From the NCBI RefSeq assembly GCF_014203735.1, contig NZ_JACHJQ010000007.1, positions 434,001-498,000 on the forward strand: a DNA stretch of 64,000 nucleotides, read 5' to 3'. This stretch comes from Actinophytocola algeriensis (GTDB taxonomy: Bacteria > Actinomycetota > Actinomycetes > Mycobacteriales > Pseudonocardiaceae). Every line of letters begins with the position of its first letter. Position 1 is the first letter of the stretch. The notes below the pieces were generated by a model, which searched no databases, was not told where the DNA came from, and was given only the letters and a program-made list of their open reading frames with translations. A program made the translations under genes and the position numbers. Below are positions 7,525 through 16,675 of this stretch, piece after piece.

Positions 7525-8856
7525 CTAGCTCTCTCGGCCACGTTGGATGATCGTCTGCATGGCCCCGACCAGGCTAGCCGCAGCGGTCCCCAGCAGGATT
7601 GCCACGACGAACAGGCCGTTCCGGGAGGCGTCTTCGGCCGACTGGTCGAAGATCGCATAGGTGACTGGCCTCAACTCGTTCGTCGCTGTCCAGTGTGGCC
7701 GCCCGAGGATTGCCGACGGTGGGGATGCGCTGGTCAACGTGAGCATCGGACCTAGTCCACCGCCATCGAACTCGATCTCTACATGTGCGGGTTGTCGCGG
7801 TGGACTCTTGAGGACTTCGGTCAGGGCGGCATGGAGCTTGACGTCCAGTCGTGAGGGCTCCGGTGTGGAGAAGCGAGGCAAGGAGACAACGATTCGAGAT
7901 GCGGAAGCAGCGACCCACGGCTTCTGGGTTCTCCCGAAGAATCCACTCACTGCGTCGTCTTCCGCCCCTGAAGCTCCCGTCACAATCTGATGTTTCGGCG
8001 TGTCTATGAGATGCACATCGGACAACGAAGGGTCCAAACGAGCTGAGCCGGTCAACACGATGGCCCACCGAATAGAGGGTGCGCCCTCCAAAGGAGTGAT
8101 GTGCGAGAGGAAGGTCGTTCCCGCTGCTCCCTGTCGCTCAAGGGTGGCATATCTGGCGTCGGTCCCCGACTGCCAGCGCAACGGCACGGTGGGATCCGAA
8201 ACGTACAGAGCCGCTTTGCCCGTGATCGGCGGCGAGACCATGGAGGCGGTGATTAGGTTCAGCCCGGTCAACGAGGAGGCGCAGAGGACGGCGGCAGCCA
8301 ACGTCAACGCAACCGGCTCGATGCAGCGGTTGCTCGACCATGTCGCGGTGAGCCAACCGCCGACTGCTATCACCGAGATGCCGATCGTGATGCGCAGAAG
8401 CCAGGAGACGATGTCGAACAAGTCGAACAGGTATCCGACAGCACCGAGTCCGCCCATCCACGCGTCCGTGAGAAGTAACAACGCGGCACCTCCGACAAGG
8501 ACGAACAGCGTCATTGCCAGCAACCCGCTACGTCTGGACGGGCCCCGCAAACCGACCGCGGAAAGACCGACCGCTAGCAGGCCGAAGCATCCCGATGCCA
8601 TCAGGTCGCTCGAGGTCAGCATGGACGCGCCCAGCGCCAAGACACCTGCGAGCAGGAGAACGGTCGTGATCCATGCAGAGCGCGTCGGTGACTTCGGTGA
8701 CTCAGCCGGTTCGAGAGGGTCAGGGGCGATAGGTGGCGGCGAGGGCGTAGGTCGTTGATCGGCTCTCAACAACCTTGACGCCGCGGCGGCTCCCAGGAGC
8801 AGCAAGCCGCACAGTAGACGGACCCAACGACGATCACCAGCCACGCCCCTACTCAT
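7525..8856 (-). CDS. polytopic membrane protein with extracytoplasmic domain
   Basis: 443 aa from the ATG at 8856; a GTG at 8904 is an alternative that would add another hydrophobic segment. I see about six or seven N-terminal transmembrane helices (for example RLLCGLLLLGAAAA, ITTVLLLAGVLALGA, LLAMTLFVLVGGAALLLL, ITIGISVIAVGGWL), then a 200-residue polar domain with beta-type sequence, and one C-terminal membrane helix (FVVAILLGTAAASLVGAM). The frame remains open to 9204, but that extension overlaps the next gene and is not protein-like. Function unknown. The gene downstream of 8993-9247 in the same direction, possibly co-transcribed. Confidence 0.65.
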   Translation of the reverse strand: MSRGVAGDRRWVRLLCGLLLLGAAAASRLLRADQRPTPSPPPIAPDPLEPAESPKSPTRSAWITTVLLLAGVLALGASMLTSSDLMASGCFGLLAVGLSAVGLRGPSRRSGLLAMTLFVLVGGAALLLLTDAWMGGLGAVGYLFDLFDIVSWLLRITIGISVIAVGGWLTATWSSNRCIEPVALTLAAAVLCASSLTGLNLITASMVSPPITGKAALYVSDPTVPLRWQSGTDARYATLERQGAAGTTFLSHITPLEGAPSIRWAIVLTGSARLDPSLSDVHLIDTPKHQIVTGASGAEDDAVSGFFGRTQKPWVAASASRIVVSLPRFSTPEPSRLDVKLHAALTEVLKSPPRQPAHVEIEFDGGGLGPMLTLTSASPPSAILGRPHWTATNELRPVTYAIFDQSAEDASRNGLFVVAILLGTAAASLVGAMQTIIQRGRES

Positions 8857-8992
8857 CGTGGCCAGCAACGACAACGCTACGCCGGGCAGCGAACAAATGG
8901 TCACGTGCGGACCGGTCTGCCGTCCTCGACCACGAACGACGCATACATCGATCTCAAGACGTCCGGCGGCTTGCGCTGCGTCGAGCGCTTGA

Positions 8993-9247
8993 TCAAACAG
9001 CGATAATAGCCACCAGTGACACGACGACGGCAATCGTCGCGACGACCATGTTCCACAGCGCCAGCCGGTTCGACGACTTCGCCAAGGCGTGCACCTCAGC
9101 AGCTGATCTCTCCATCGCTCGCCGTAGGATCTCGTCCCGATAGAACGACAAGCCAACAGCCACATGCTCGGCGACCTGGTCGTACAGAAGCACCAGCTCC
9201 TCATCAGTCATCTGCATGGCGGTGTGCCACTTCGGAGCCATCGTCAT
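8993..9247 (-). CDS. small tail-anchored membrane protein
   Basis: 84 aa. An acidic helical part (MTDEELVLLYDQVAEHVAVGL, residues about 13-33) and a charged linker lead to a C-terminal transmembrane helix (NMVVATIAVVVSLVAIIAV). The second ATG, 6 bases in, is an equally possible start. Lies directly upstream of the polytopic membrane protein on the same strand and may form a complex with it; function unknown. Confidence 0.6.
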   Translation of the reverse strand: MTMAPKWHTAMQMTDEELVLLYDQVAEHVAVGLSFYRDEILRRAMERSAAEVHALAKSSNRLALWNMVVATIAVVVSLVAIIAV

Positions 9248-9532
9248 GCCCCGACAGTCGCCAACCAGAGGTGATGCGTGACAGCCCGTCGCGGCACGGC
9301 CACCATGATCTGGACAACACGACGTCCGCCCACGGCTTCAGACATACGACGAGATCTGGGCTGCCTCCCCACTCGTGGTGCAGCACACCGCCAGTTCGAC
9401 ACCATCGGTCGAGGGCACCAGGTGAAACGTGTGGCGCGTGCATTCGATAGATCACCTGGACCCAGCACGGTTCACGTAACTATCAGTAGCCAGATCGACA
9501 AGAATTGTTACCAACGAATGTGAGGCATCGCA

Positions 9533-11890
9533 GTGGTCGTGACGAGGCGTCAACAGGCCGATCCTGCGATCTACGAGGCTGTCGACCTGTACCGCCGTGC
9601 CATCACAGTCGGCTCGTCAGTGTTCGATGACAGCAAGTCGGTGTGGGTACCTGCCGTCTTCACCGAGCTGGATGAACGTTTCGTTCAGCAGCCCGACCAG
9701 GGCACGCGGTCCTTCATGCAGAAGCTCGAAGACCAACTGCGCGACGCGAGCGATGATGCGGTGCAGCTGATGGCGGAGCTGATGGCGCTGCATCTCCTGG
9801 TGCCGCTCAACATCACGACGGGCAAGAAGCGCGAGCTTGTGCAAACGGTCCTGTCGTTGGGTAGTCGAGACATCTTCGTGCCGGGCGTGATTGAGACGGC
9901 TTTCGAGCACGGCTTCGTGCGACCAGGTCCTCATTACCTCATGCGGCGTGACCTTCAGCTTTGGTGCTTGATCAACTTCGGCGCGGTGCTGACACGGCTA
10001 CGAGACCACGACCGCCAACATGTGCTCGGTGAGCCAGATGCCTTCAAACGCCTGGTGAGATCTGTCGAGCCCACGTCGGCCTACACCCAACGCAACGCCC
10101 TGTTGCACATGTTTCACCCCGATACATTCGAAGCCATCGTGTCACGGGATCACAAGGCGCTGATCACGAAGACTTGGCAAGACCTGGTTCTGGAGCCGAC
10201 CGACGATGTCGATGAGCAGCTGTCACAGATCCGCGAGGCGCTCACCCAGCGGTACTGGCCGGAGTTCGACTTCTACGACGAGCAGATCGTCGGCACCTGG
10301 CGCGGCCGGGGCAAGGTCTGGAGCACGTGGACGACCTGGGCTCAGCGCATCGCCCAGGCTGTGCCAGACCTCGACGAAGACGAGCGTCAGTACAAGCTGG
10401 ACGCGGCCAAGCAGATGCACTATCTCGCGAACTCTAACCAGTTCGATGCTCAGACGTGGCTCAGGCAGTTGCAGCAAGCCTTGGGCCAGACTGACAACCT
10501 GGTGGCCTGGCGAACTCAGCAGTCGTTCATGCGTTGGGCAGCAGAACAGCCAGCCCATTCTCGCAACGCGCTTGCGGAGCTGTGGGACGAGAACAGCGAG
10601 CTGACCACTCGCATCGACCGGTTCTTCGAGCAGGTTCCACCGACCGTGCTGAACCGGGCCGGCACCGGCCTCAGCCTGGTCAGCGTGCTGCTGATGGCGA
10701 CGGACCCGATGACCTATCCACCCTACGCTGCGACGGCTTACCAGAAGGCATTCGACCTGACCGACACGGTGTTCCCGGACGGCACGAGTGAACCATCACG
10801 TGTCTACACGCAGGTGCTCGACTGGTTGGACACGTTCGTCGAGGAAGCGGCCGCCCGCAATCTCGAGCTACGTGACCGGCTGGATGCCCAATCGCTGCTG
10901 TGGCGGATGGTCAAAGGCGAACCGCCAGCCTCGTGGTCACCGGCGAGGCGGGCAGAATTCCTGCGCTGGCGAGGCGACAAACTGACCGAAAATGACGCTC
11001 CGGTGCCGACCTTGGCCGACGAACTGCACCTGCCCACCGACTTCGTCCAGGAGCTAGAGGCTCTGTGGGCTGACAAGAAGCAACTGATCCTCCACGGCCC
11101 GCCCGGCACCGGCAAGACTTACCTGGCCCAGAAGCTGGCTCAGCACATCGCCGGCCAGGACGGCACCGTAGAACTGGTGCAGTTCCATCCGTCCTATGCC
11201 TACGAAGACTTTGTGCAGGGACACCGGCCGAACAAGGACGGCAGCGGCTTCGTCCTACGCAGCGGCCCGTTGCTCGACATTGCCGAGACTGCCAGGCAGA
11301 ACCCCGACGCCACCCACGTCCTGGTGATCGACGAGATCAATCGCGGCAACATCGCCACCCTGTTCGGCGAGCTGTACTTCCTCCTCGAGTACCGGAACAA
11401 GCGGATGCGGTTGCAGTACGCCGACGAGCCGTTCCAGCTGCCCGACAATCTGTGGGTCATCGGCACCATGAACACTGCCGACCGCTCCGTCGCCCTGATC
11501 GACGCCGCACTCCGCAGGCGCTTCTACTTCGTCGAACTCTCACCCGACCGCGCCCCCGTCGACCAGCTGCTGTCCCGCTGGTTGAAGGCCCGGTGTCCGC
11601 AGATGAGCTGGGTGGCCGAGCTGGTCGCAGAGGCCAACCGACAGCTCGCGCCGTTTGGTCGCCTGATCGGCCCCAGCTACTTCCTCCGCGAGGACCTCGA
11701 TGAGGCATGGCTCGCGCGCATTTGGAAGCACAGCGTGCTGCCATACCTCAGCGAAGTGATGGAGCCAACCGAGCTGGCTCAGTTTGAGCTGTCATCCCTC
11801 CAGCCCGGGCGCACAGCTACGACCGGAACTGAGGCGGAAGATAACCCAGACGACGACTTGACGGAGCCGTCCGATGCCGCGGGTGATTGA
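9533..11890 (+). CDS. mcrB: McrB-type GTPase subunit of a type IV restriction system
   Basis: 785 aa. The C-terminal third is an AAA+ domain of the McrB clade: Walker A HGPPGTGKT (about 520-528), VLVIDEINRG Walker B (about 594-603), a sensor segment GTMNTADRS (about 643-651) and the arginine-rich LRRRFYF (about 660). McrB hydrolyses GTP, assembles into hexamers and drives DNA translocation for cleavage of modified DNA by McrC. The 500-residue N-terminal region would recognise the modified target; it lacks the small EVE/DUF3578 signature I would recognise, so specificity is open. GTG start at 9533, with another GTG two codons in. The 3' end overlaps mcrC by 17 bases. Confidence 0.9.
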   Translation: MVVTRRQQADPAIYEAVDLYRRAITVGSSVFDDSKSVWVPAVFTELDERFVQQPDQGTRSFMQKLEDQLRDASDDAVQLMAELMALHLLVPLNITTGKKRELVQTVLSLGSRDIFVPGVIETAFEHGFVRPGPHYLMRRDLQLWCLINFGAVLTRLRDHDRQHVLGEPDAFKRLVRSVEPTSAYTQRNALLHMFHPDTFEAIVSRDHKALITKTWQDLVLEPTDDVDEQLSQIREALTQRYWPEFDFYDEQIVGTWRGRGKVWSTWTTWAQRIAQAVPDLDEDERQYKLDAAKQMHYLANSNQFDAQTWLRQLQQALGQTDNLVAWRTQQSFMRWAAEQPAHSRNALAELWDENSELTTRIDRFFEQVPPTVLNRAGTGLSLVSVLLMATDPMTYPPYAATAYQKAFDLTDTVFPDGTSEPSRVYTQVLDWLDTFVEEAAARNLELRDRLDAQSLLWRMVKGEPPASWSPARRAEFLRWRGDKLTENDAPVPTLADELHLPTDFVQELEALWADKKQLILHGPPGTGKTYLAQKLAQHIAGQDGTVELVQFHPSYAYEDFVQGHRPNKDGSGFVLRSGPLLDIAETARQNPDATHVLVIDEINRGNIATLFGELYFLLEYRNKRMRLQYADEPFQLPDNLWVIGTMNTADRSVALIDAALRRRFYFVELSPDRAPVDQLLSRWLKARCPQMSWVAELVAEANRQLAPFGRLIGPSYFLREDLDEAWLARIWKHSVLPYLSEVMEPTELAQFELSSLQPGRTATTGTEAEDNPDDDLTEPSDAAGD

Positions 11891-13115
11891 GCTCCGCGAA
11901 TATGAACCAGTCATCGTCGATGACCTGAGCGTCGAGCAGATCCAGCTGCTGCGGGCGGCCCTGCCGTCGCTTCAGGCCGACTACGGTGGCTCCGATCGCT
12001 GGACGCTCAGGGCCGGACATCACGTCGGCTACCTGCGAGCTGGCGACCTGCAAGTACACGTCGAGCCGAAGATCAGCATCTGGAACCTGCTCTACCTGTT
12101 GCTCGACAGTGCCGACCTGCCATGGCGCGCTGACCCGGTGGAAGCCGCCACGCAGCCGCGGCTGGTTGACGCCTTTGCCCAGCTTTTTGCTCGCGCAGTC
12201 CGGCAGGCCATCCGCTCCGGCGTCCTCCAGGGGTACCGGCGACGAGAAGCGGCCCTTCGAGTGGTGCGTGGGCAGTGGCTGGTCAACCAGCAGCTCCGGC
12301 GGCACTTCCATCAACTGGTGCCCGTTGAGGTTGCTTATAGCGAGTACACCGAGAACATCCCAGAGAACCAGCTCATCGTCACCGCCAGTCAGCTACTCCG
12401 GCGGACCACCAGCTCCCTGCATGTCCGCCGTGTGGTGCAGCAGGCGCTGGCACCCTTCGCGGAGCAGATCGAGCCGTTGCCGCGGTGGCAGTGGTCTGAG
12501 CAGCCGACCATCGACTGGACACCGCTGAACCGTCACTACCGCATGGCCGTCGAGCTGGCCCGCATCGTCCTGACCCACGCCGCGACCAGCCACCAGGCCG
12601 GCTCCGTGAGCACGAGCGGGCTGGTCATCAACATCAACGACGTGTTCGAGCAGTTCGTGCGGCAAAACCTTCGTCGGGCACTGGCTGGTCCCGGAAGCGG
12701 GATTACGAAGTGCACTCCTCGGGACGGCCTGCGACTCGACGCCGCTCGTCGAGTCGTACTAGAGCCTGACATCCTGTGGCGCAGTCGTGGCGCCTTGCAG
12801 CTGGTCGCCGACGCCAAGTACAAGCGACTCACTTCCGCGGGACACCGCCACGCCGACCTGTATCAGATGCACGCCTACTGCACTGCCAGCAAGGTGCGCG
12901 GCGGCTTACTCATCTATGGCGAGGGCGAAACCGCGCCGCGCCGTCACCAGATCCCAGGAAGCGATACGACCATCTCAGTCAGCTCGGTCAACCTCGGCGT
13001 TGGTCCCGACGACATCCAGGGCAGCATCGCGGCTGTGGCAGCCGAAGCTCGGTATCTGGCGAGTCTCGGCGATCAGCGAGCGGCGTCTCTACTTCTCGCG
13101 AAGCCGGAACATTGA
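11874..13115 (+). CDS. mcrC: McrC-type nuclease subunit of a type IV restriction system
   Basis: 413 aa. The N-terminal half interacts with McrB in known systems. The C-terminal half carries the PD-(D/E)XK nuclease motif: D in VVLEPDILW (about residue 298) and DAK in VADAKYK (about 312-314), preceded by the conserved VFEQFVRQNLRR helix (about 260-271) typical of McrC. It cuts DNA once the McrB hexamer has translocated. The start ATG at 11874 overlaps the mcrB end, which implies translational coupling. Convergent with a small minus-strand gene that overlaps its last 27 bases. Confidence 0.9.
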   Translation: MPRVIELREYEPVIVDDLSVEQIQLLRAALPSLQADYGGSDRWTLRAGHHVGYLRAGDLQVHVEPKISIWNLLYLLLDSADLPWRADPVEAATQPRLVDAFAQLFARAVRQAIRSGVLQGYRRREAALRVVRGQWLVNQQLRRHFHQLVPVEVAYSEYTENIPENQLIVTASQLLRRTTSSLHVRRVVQQALAPFAEQIEPLPRWQWSEQPTIDWTPLNRHYRMAVELARIVLTHAATSHQAGSVSTSGLVININDVFEQFVRQNLRRALAGPGSGITKCTPRDGLRLDAARRVVLEPDILWRSRGALQLVADAKYKRLTSAGHRHADLYQMHAYCTASKVRGGLLIYGEGETAPRRHQIPGSDTTISVSSVNLGVGPDDIQGSIAAVAAEARYLASLGDQRAASLLLAKPEH

Positions 13116-13478
13116 CGTGTCGTAACCAGCACTGATCAGGCTGTTAGAGATGACGCGCCCGTCGGGATGGCGGAAGGTCATGACCGTCATGGCAGCGCTC
13201 GAGAGCTGCGCACCCTCCACGAAGTACGTCTCGTCTCGCTTGATCCGCTGCGACAGCTCACGAGCGAGGAACTGTGCGAGGCTCTGGCGCTGGCCAATCC
13301 CTTCCCCGCCCACCTCGAGTTCGGGCGCCACCGACGGGTCGATTCGACGGACCTTGATCGCTAACTGATATGCCGTGATGTAGGGAAGACCAAGGTGCTC
13401 ACGCCCCGGCTCGGCGTAGGTGACCTCTCCGAGAGCTCGGCGGACCGCGTTCTCAGTATCTGCAGTCCACACTGGCAC
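13089..13478 (-). CDS. unrecognised 129-aa protein convergent with mcrC
   Basis: Soluble protein of 129 aa with mixed alpha/beta character and no membrane segment: TAYQLAIKVRRIDPSVAPEL in the middle and MTVMTFRHPDGRVISNSL near the end. The last 27 bases overlap the mcrC 3' end on the opposite strand. It begins upstream of the M48-like fragment in transcription order on the other side of a short gap. I do not recognise a family. Third-codon composition looks protein-like, so I regard it as real. Confidence 0.55.
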   Translation of the reverse strand: MPVWTADTENAVRRALGEVTYAEPGREHLGLPYITAYQLAIKVRRIDPSVAPELEVGGEGIGQRQSLAQFLARELSQRIKRDETYFVEGAQLSSAAMTVMTFRHPDGRVISNSLISAGYDTSMFRLREK

Positions 13479-13551
13479 GGCTCGCTCCCATGTGCTCTAT
13501 GGCCTTGATGTCTTCAATTGCCTGGCACTCACGGTGACAGTACCGTCCGCT

Positions 13552-13758
13552 TCAGTCAGACCACTCCTCTGCGGCGCGCGGTGCATCGTTCAGCTCATCG
13601 CGACGGGAGCGCCAGTCAGGCAGGTAGTGATCCATCAACTCGACGAAACGAGGGCCGTAGCCCCGCTCGTGGAAGTGCACCAACTCGTGGACGACGTTGG
13701 ACCTGACGACCACTGCGGCGATGACACCTCTGCCCAGAACGACCTGGTCGACCTGCAT
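13552..13758 (-). pseudogene. C-terminal fragment of a YgjP/DUF45 M48-type metallopeptidase
   Basis: 68 codons remain of a protein normally about 230 aa. The fragment contains the zinc motif VVHELVHF (HExxH) followed by RFVELMDHYLPDWRSRRDEL, the typical end of YgjP-like (DUF45) proteins that often accompany type I restriction genes. In frame, a stop codon lies immediately upstream at 13801-13803 (the end of the next gene), with no room for the missing N-terminal domain. It is probably a deletion remnant, left where the 13801-15066 gene joins this region. Confidence 0.65.
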
Positions 13759-13800
13759 GGCCGAAGTCGTCCAATCGAGGCGCTCGTCGGCTGCGTCGGT

Positions 13801-15066
13801 TCACGGAGCAGGCGCTGGCTCCGGATCATGAAGAGCATCACCAAAGCGTCTATCAGTTGCTAGCGCCCGCAGTAGCCGTCCGAGCAGCGCATTTGTGATC
13901 CGCCCAGGCGCCTGTATCAGATCTGCGAAGTTTGCCACAGTCACACGCTTGTACACGTCCTCTTGATAAGTCGGCCCGTCCCAGAACCCTTTCCTGCTCT
14001 CATATGACTGCAGTCCTTTTATCCCAGTCGCGCCGATACCCAAACCCCATGCACCCAGGTAACCGGCGCGATCCGCCACGGACGCCACCACACCGAGCAG
14101 TTGCCTGAGTAACACAATCGCAGCGGAATCAAACAGACTGTGGATCTCGTCGCCACCACTGTAGTATCTATCAGAAAACCGGCCACAAAATATCCGGATC
14201 TGACCATCTTCACTAACTTCCAGTTCAATCGCTCGTTGCTCGCGCAACTCTTTCTCATCGACTGCCGCACCGCTGCGCAACCCGTAGGTAGCTAGGGCCG
14301 CTCCGTGTGAACGTCGCTGCTGACTGGACGCAGAGTCCAAATCTGGCGAGAACCCGTATTTCCCACCTAACGTCCGCGCAGCCTTCACACCCTCGTCGCG
14401 GAGCGCGATTAAGCGCTGCTGCCAATTATCCCCGCTGACGAAGTCAAGGAGCATCTCGTCTCTTCCCGGTAATGGCTCAGCCACTAGGAACAGGTGTGCA
14501 TTCTTCCTCGTCGCTGCCGGAATGGGATCCCGTGCAATCTCGACGTCGAGCAACTCAAGGACGTCTGCCTCGGTCGTCCGACGTCGTTCGTGCAGCCGTC
14601 GAACCTCCGCATCGGAGAGGTTCATCTTGGTCTTGTCGCCGCGGCCCAGGTAGCGATGGTCAACCATATGAGGCGACTGCCCGCTGGGCGGGACGGTGAC
14701 GACAAGGTACCCAGTCGTCGGCTCATCAGCACATGGGATTGCCTGAGAGACAACTGCTAACGGTGGATCGGGGATCGAGCGCGCGACTTGCTCAACACGT
14801 TCGGGCAGGCCCGACAGCGGCTGGGGTGCCAAAGCCAGCTTCCCATCGACTTCCTCGATACCGACGAGTAGCACGCCGCCATCGACGGCGAACGAGCTGA
14901 GATCACGTGCCAGCTCCCGATTGGCAGACCGGCCAGTCTCAATCTCGCGCTTCAGATCAAGCCAATGGTTCTCCTCGAGGAGCCTACCGTCGATCGCGGC
15001 CTTCAGGTCATCCTCAGTCTCTGGTACCCACCTGGGCACATCCGGAGATAGGTAAACAGCCACCAC
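13801..15066 (-). CDS. AlbA_2 / Schlafen-type putative DNA-binding protein
   Basis: 421 aa from the GTG at 15066. Residues about 20-130 fit the AlbA_2 (Schlafen AlbA) domain: EENHWLDLKREIE, ELARDLSSFAVDGGVLLVGIEE, and later a strand pair ending in HRYLGRGDKTKMNLSD. These domains occur in bacterial regulators and defence proteins, and bind nucleic acid or nucleotides. The remaining 280 residues are not recognised. A TTG/ATG-free upstream extension to 15144 would add a repeat-encoded hydrophobic peptide (LVGSLARW repeated); I prefer the GTG because GGGGAG lies 15 bases upstream. The central part is AT-richer than the flanks. Confidence 0.65.
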   Translation of the reverse strand: MVAVYLSPDVPRWVPETEDDLKAAIDGRLLEENHWLDLKREIETGRSANRELARDLSSFAVDGGVLLVGIEEVDGKLALAPQPLSGLPERVEQVARSIPDPPLAVVSQAIPCADEPTTGYLVVTVPPSGQSPHMVDHRYLGRGDKTKMNLSDAEVRRLHERRRTTEADVLELLDVEIARDPIPAATRKNAHLFLVAEPLPGRDEMLLDFVSGDNWQQRLIALRDEGVKAARTLGGKYGFSPDLDSASSQQRRSHGAALATYGLRSGAAVDEKELREQRAIELEVSEDGQIRIFCGRFSDRYYSGGDEIHSLFDSAAIVLLRQLLGVVASVADRAGYLGAWGLGIGATGIKGLQSYESRKGFWDGPTYQEDVYKRVTVANFADLIQAPGRITNALLGRLLRALATDRRFGDALHDPEPAPAP

Positions 15067-15087
15067 GAGTCGCCACGCCCCTACTCC

Positions 15088-15140
15088 CCAACGAGCCAAC
15101 GAGCCAACGAGCCAACGAGCCAACGAGCCAACGAGCCAAC
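15088..15140. repeat. 6.6 tandem copies of an 8-bp unit upstream of the AlbA_2 gene
   Basis: CCAACGAG is repeated six times without error from 15088 to 15135, followed by CCAAC. The tract sits 22 bases upstream of the preferred start of the AlbA_2 gene and inside a longer open frame beginning at 15144. As 8 is not a multiple of 3, gain or loss of a unit would shift any upstream-initiated frame and change promoter spacing. Confidence 0.95.
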
Positions 15141-15322
15141 ACATGCTCCCCCTAGAAGGAACATCACTGCACCAGTCGTCAGGCGACGGAAACCTGTTAC
15201 GCGTGTCTTCTCACTGCCTGCTCAGATGGCTATCTCCGCTGTTCACACCTTGACGTCCACCAGTTGATCAGCCACCGGGCCGCGTTACAGCGCACATCGC
15301 CGTCTGGGTTGAGGGAGTCGAG

Positions 15323-16675
15323 GTGGGACACTGCGCCATGCCCCTGATGCTCAGCCTGCCGCCCGAGCGCGCCAGTCGGATCTACCTGCACCCGTTGCAT
15401 CAGGAGACTGTCGGCACCCTAACGGCCTTGATCACCAGCTTGCGCCAGTGCCGCAGCCACGCGGACTTCTTCGAGTTCCAGCAGGACCTGCTGGAACGGG
15501 TGCTCGCTGTGCAGGGACATCGCGGCGAATGCCGGCGGGTCGCGGCGCTGCTCCGGCAGGACAAGAAAGTCCCGGCCGATGCACCCGAGCTTCGCTCAGC
15601 CGAGCCAGCGACTGACCCCGACAGCTGGGCGCTGGAGGCCGACGTCTGTGAGCGCGTCGACCGGCAGTTGCGATCGATCGCCGATGCGCTGGCCTGGCGG
15701 GCCTTTAGCCATAACCGAGCCGTCATCGTCGGCCTGTCGCGTAATCAGCATCCGGGCCCGATGGTCAACAAGGAGGGGCTGGCCGCCGAACGCGCCTTCG
15801 TCATCGAACAGTGGCACGAGAACCACCACTTTGTCCTGCTGCACGACCTCACTTCATGCCTGAGCATCGGGGATGCCACCTTGTTCAAGCAGATCGGCAC
15901 CGAGTACGAGGCGTATCTTCACGAGATCAAGTCAGATAGCGGCCGCAAGGTGTCCCGGCAACAGCGGCGCAAGCGGATGGCTGAAGAGGCGATTCGCTCA
16001 GGCGGGCCGCTCCCGGGCAAGCTGGCGGGACGGCTCATCCAGTTGGACATCCCATACAAGACCCACCTCGAGCTACTGAACGCCGCCTTCGACCTCGCTC
16101 ACAAGCGTGGTGTCCAGGGTATGAAGGTGCCCGGCGGCCGGTCACTGCTGGCCAGCGACATCGTCCGCGGCTACAACCTCTGGTCCGAACAGGGGTTCCT
16201 TCACCACACCGCACAGGAGCACCTCCAGGCGACCAAACGTGCTGGCATCCTGCACCGCGGGCACCTGGTCTACATGCGCAGCGATGACTTCGTGGCACGC
16301 TCGCCGACCTCACCACCCTGGGCCATCTATCCCCTGCCACCGGCGGTGTGCGCACGGCTGATCACCGACTACGCGCTCTTCCTCGTGACGATGGCTTCCG
16401 AACCCTTGCTCGAGGCCTTGGAGGACGCCGGACTATCCGCTGAGTGGATCCTGCCTCGCAGTCAGGATGTTGTTGAGCAGGATGAGGTCGTGGTTCGCAT
16501 TCACGGTCCCGCTCGCACTCTTGAGTTGCGATGGTCCGAGGTGCAGCGCCGCCTCCTGCTGGAACTTGCCGACTTGCCCACCTGGGCTGCGAGCGTCGCA
16601 GAACTGTCGGACCGCACCGACATCGGTCCACACCCCTGGCCGCTGTTCAGAGACGAGCAGAAGGTATGGCGATAG
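15323..16675 (+). CDS. 450-aa protein with possible PD-(D/E)XK nuclease core
   Basis: Not assignable to a named family. A GTG start is preceded by GAGGGAG at a good distance; ATG codons at 15338 and 15347 are alternatives. Around residues 160-220 the order LLHDLTSCLS, GDATLFKQ and YLHEIKSDSG could be a PD-(D/E)XK nuclease core (Asp, then Glu-x-Lys with D/S after), which is an inference from motif order. The next part is basic (VSRQQRRKRM) and the C-terminal 250 residues appear helical. It lies alone on the + strand between an AlbA_2 gene and an SMC-like ATPase locus, a setting that would fit a defence nuclease. Confidence 0.6.
   Translation: MGHCAMPLMLSLPPERASRIYLHPLHQETVGTLTALITSLRQCRSHADFFEFQQDLLERVLAVQGHRGECRRVAALLRQDKKVPADAPELRSAEPATDPDSWALEADVCERVDRQLRSIADALAWRAFSHNRAVIVGLSRNQHPGPMVNKEGLAAERAFVIEQWHENHHFVLLHDLTSCLSIGDATLFKQIGTEYEAYLHEIKSDSGRKVSRQQRRKRMAEEAIRSGGPLPGKLAGRLIQLDIPYKTHLELLNAAFDLAHKRGVQGMKVPGGRSLLASDIVRGYNLWSEQGFLHHTAQEHLQATKRAGILHRGHLVYMRSDDFVARSPTSPPWAIYPLPPAVCARLITDYALFLVTMASEPLLEALEDAGLSAEWILPRSQDVVEQDEVVVRIHGPARTLELRWSEVQRRLLLELADLPTWAASVAELSDRTDIGPHPWPLFRDEQKVWR

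Noticed and set aside
8857-9204. N-terminal extension of the polytopic membrane protein
   Set aside because: Overlaps the small membrane protein gene at 8993-9247 on the same strand in another frame and reads as Arg/Trp/Cys-rich nonsense.
15088-15140. CRISPR array
   Set aside because: The repeats are only 8 bp with no spacers; no other array-like pattern or cas gene was seen in the window.
13801-15144. start of the AlbA_2 gene at the ATG at 15144
   Set aside because: It would place an LVGSLARW repeat peptide at the N-terminus and lacks a ribosome site; the GTG near 15066 is preferred, though phase-variable use of the longer frame is kept as a finding.
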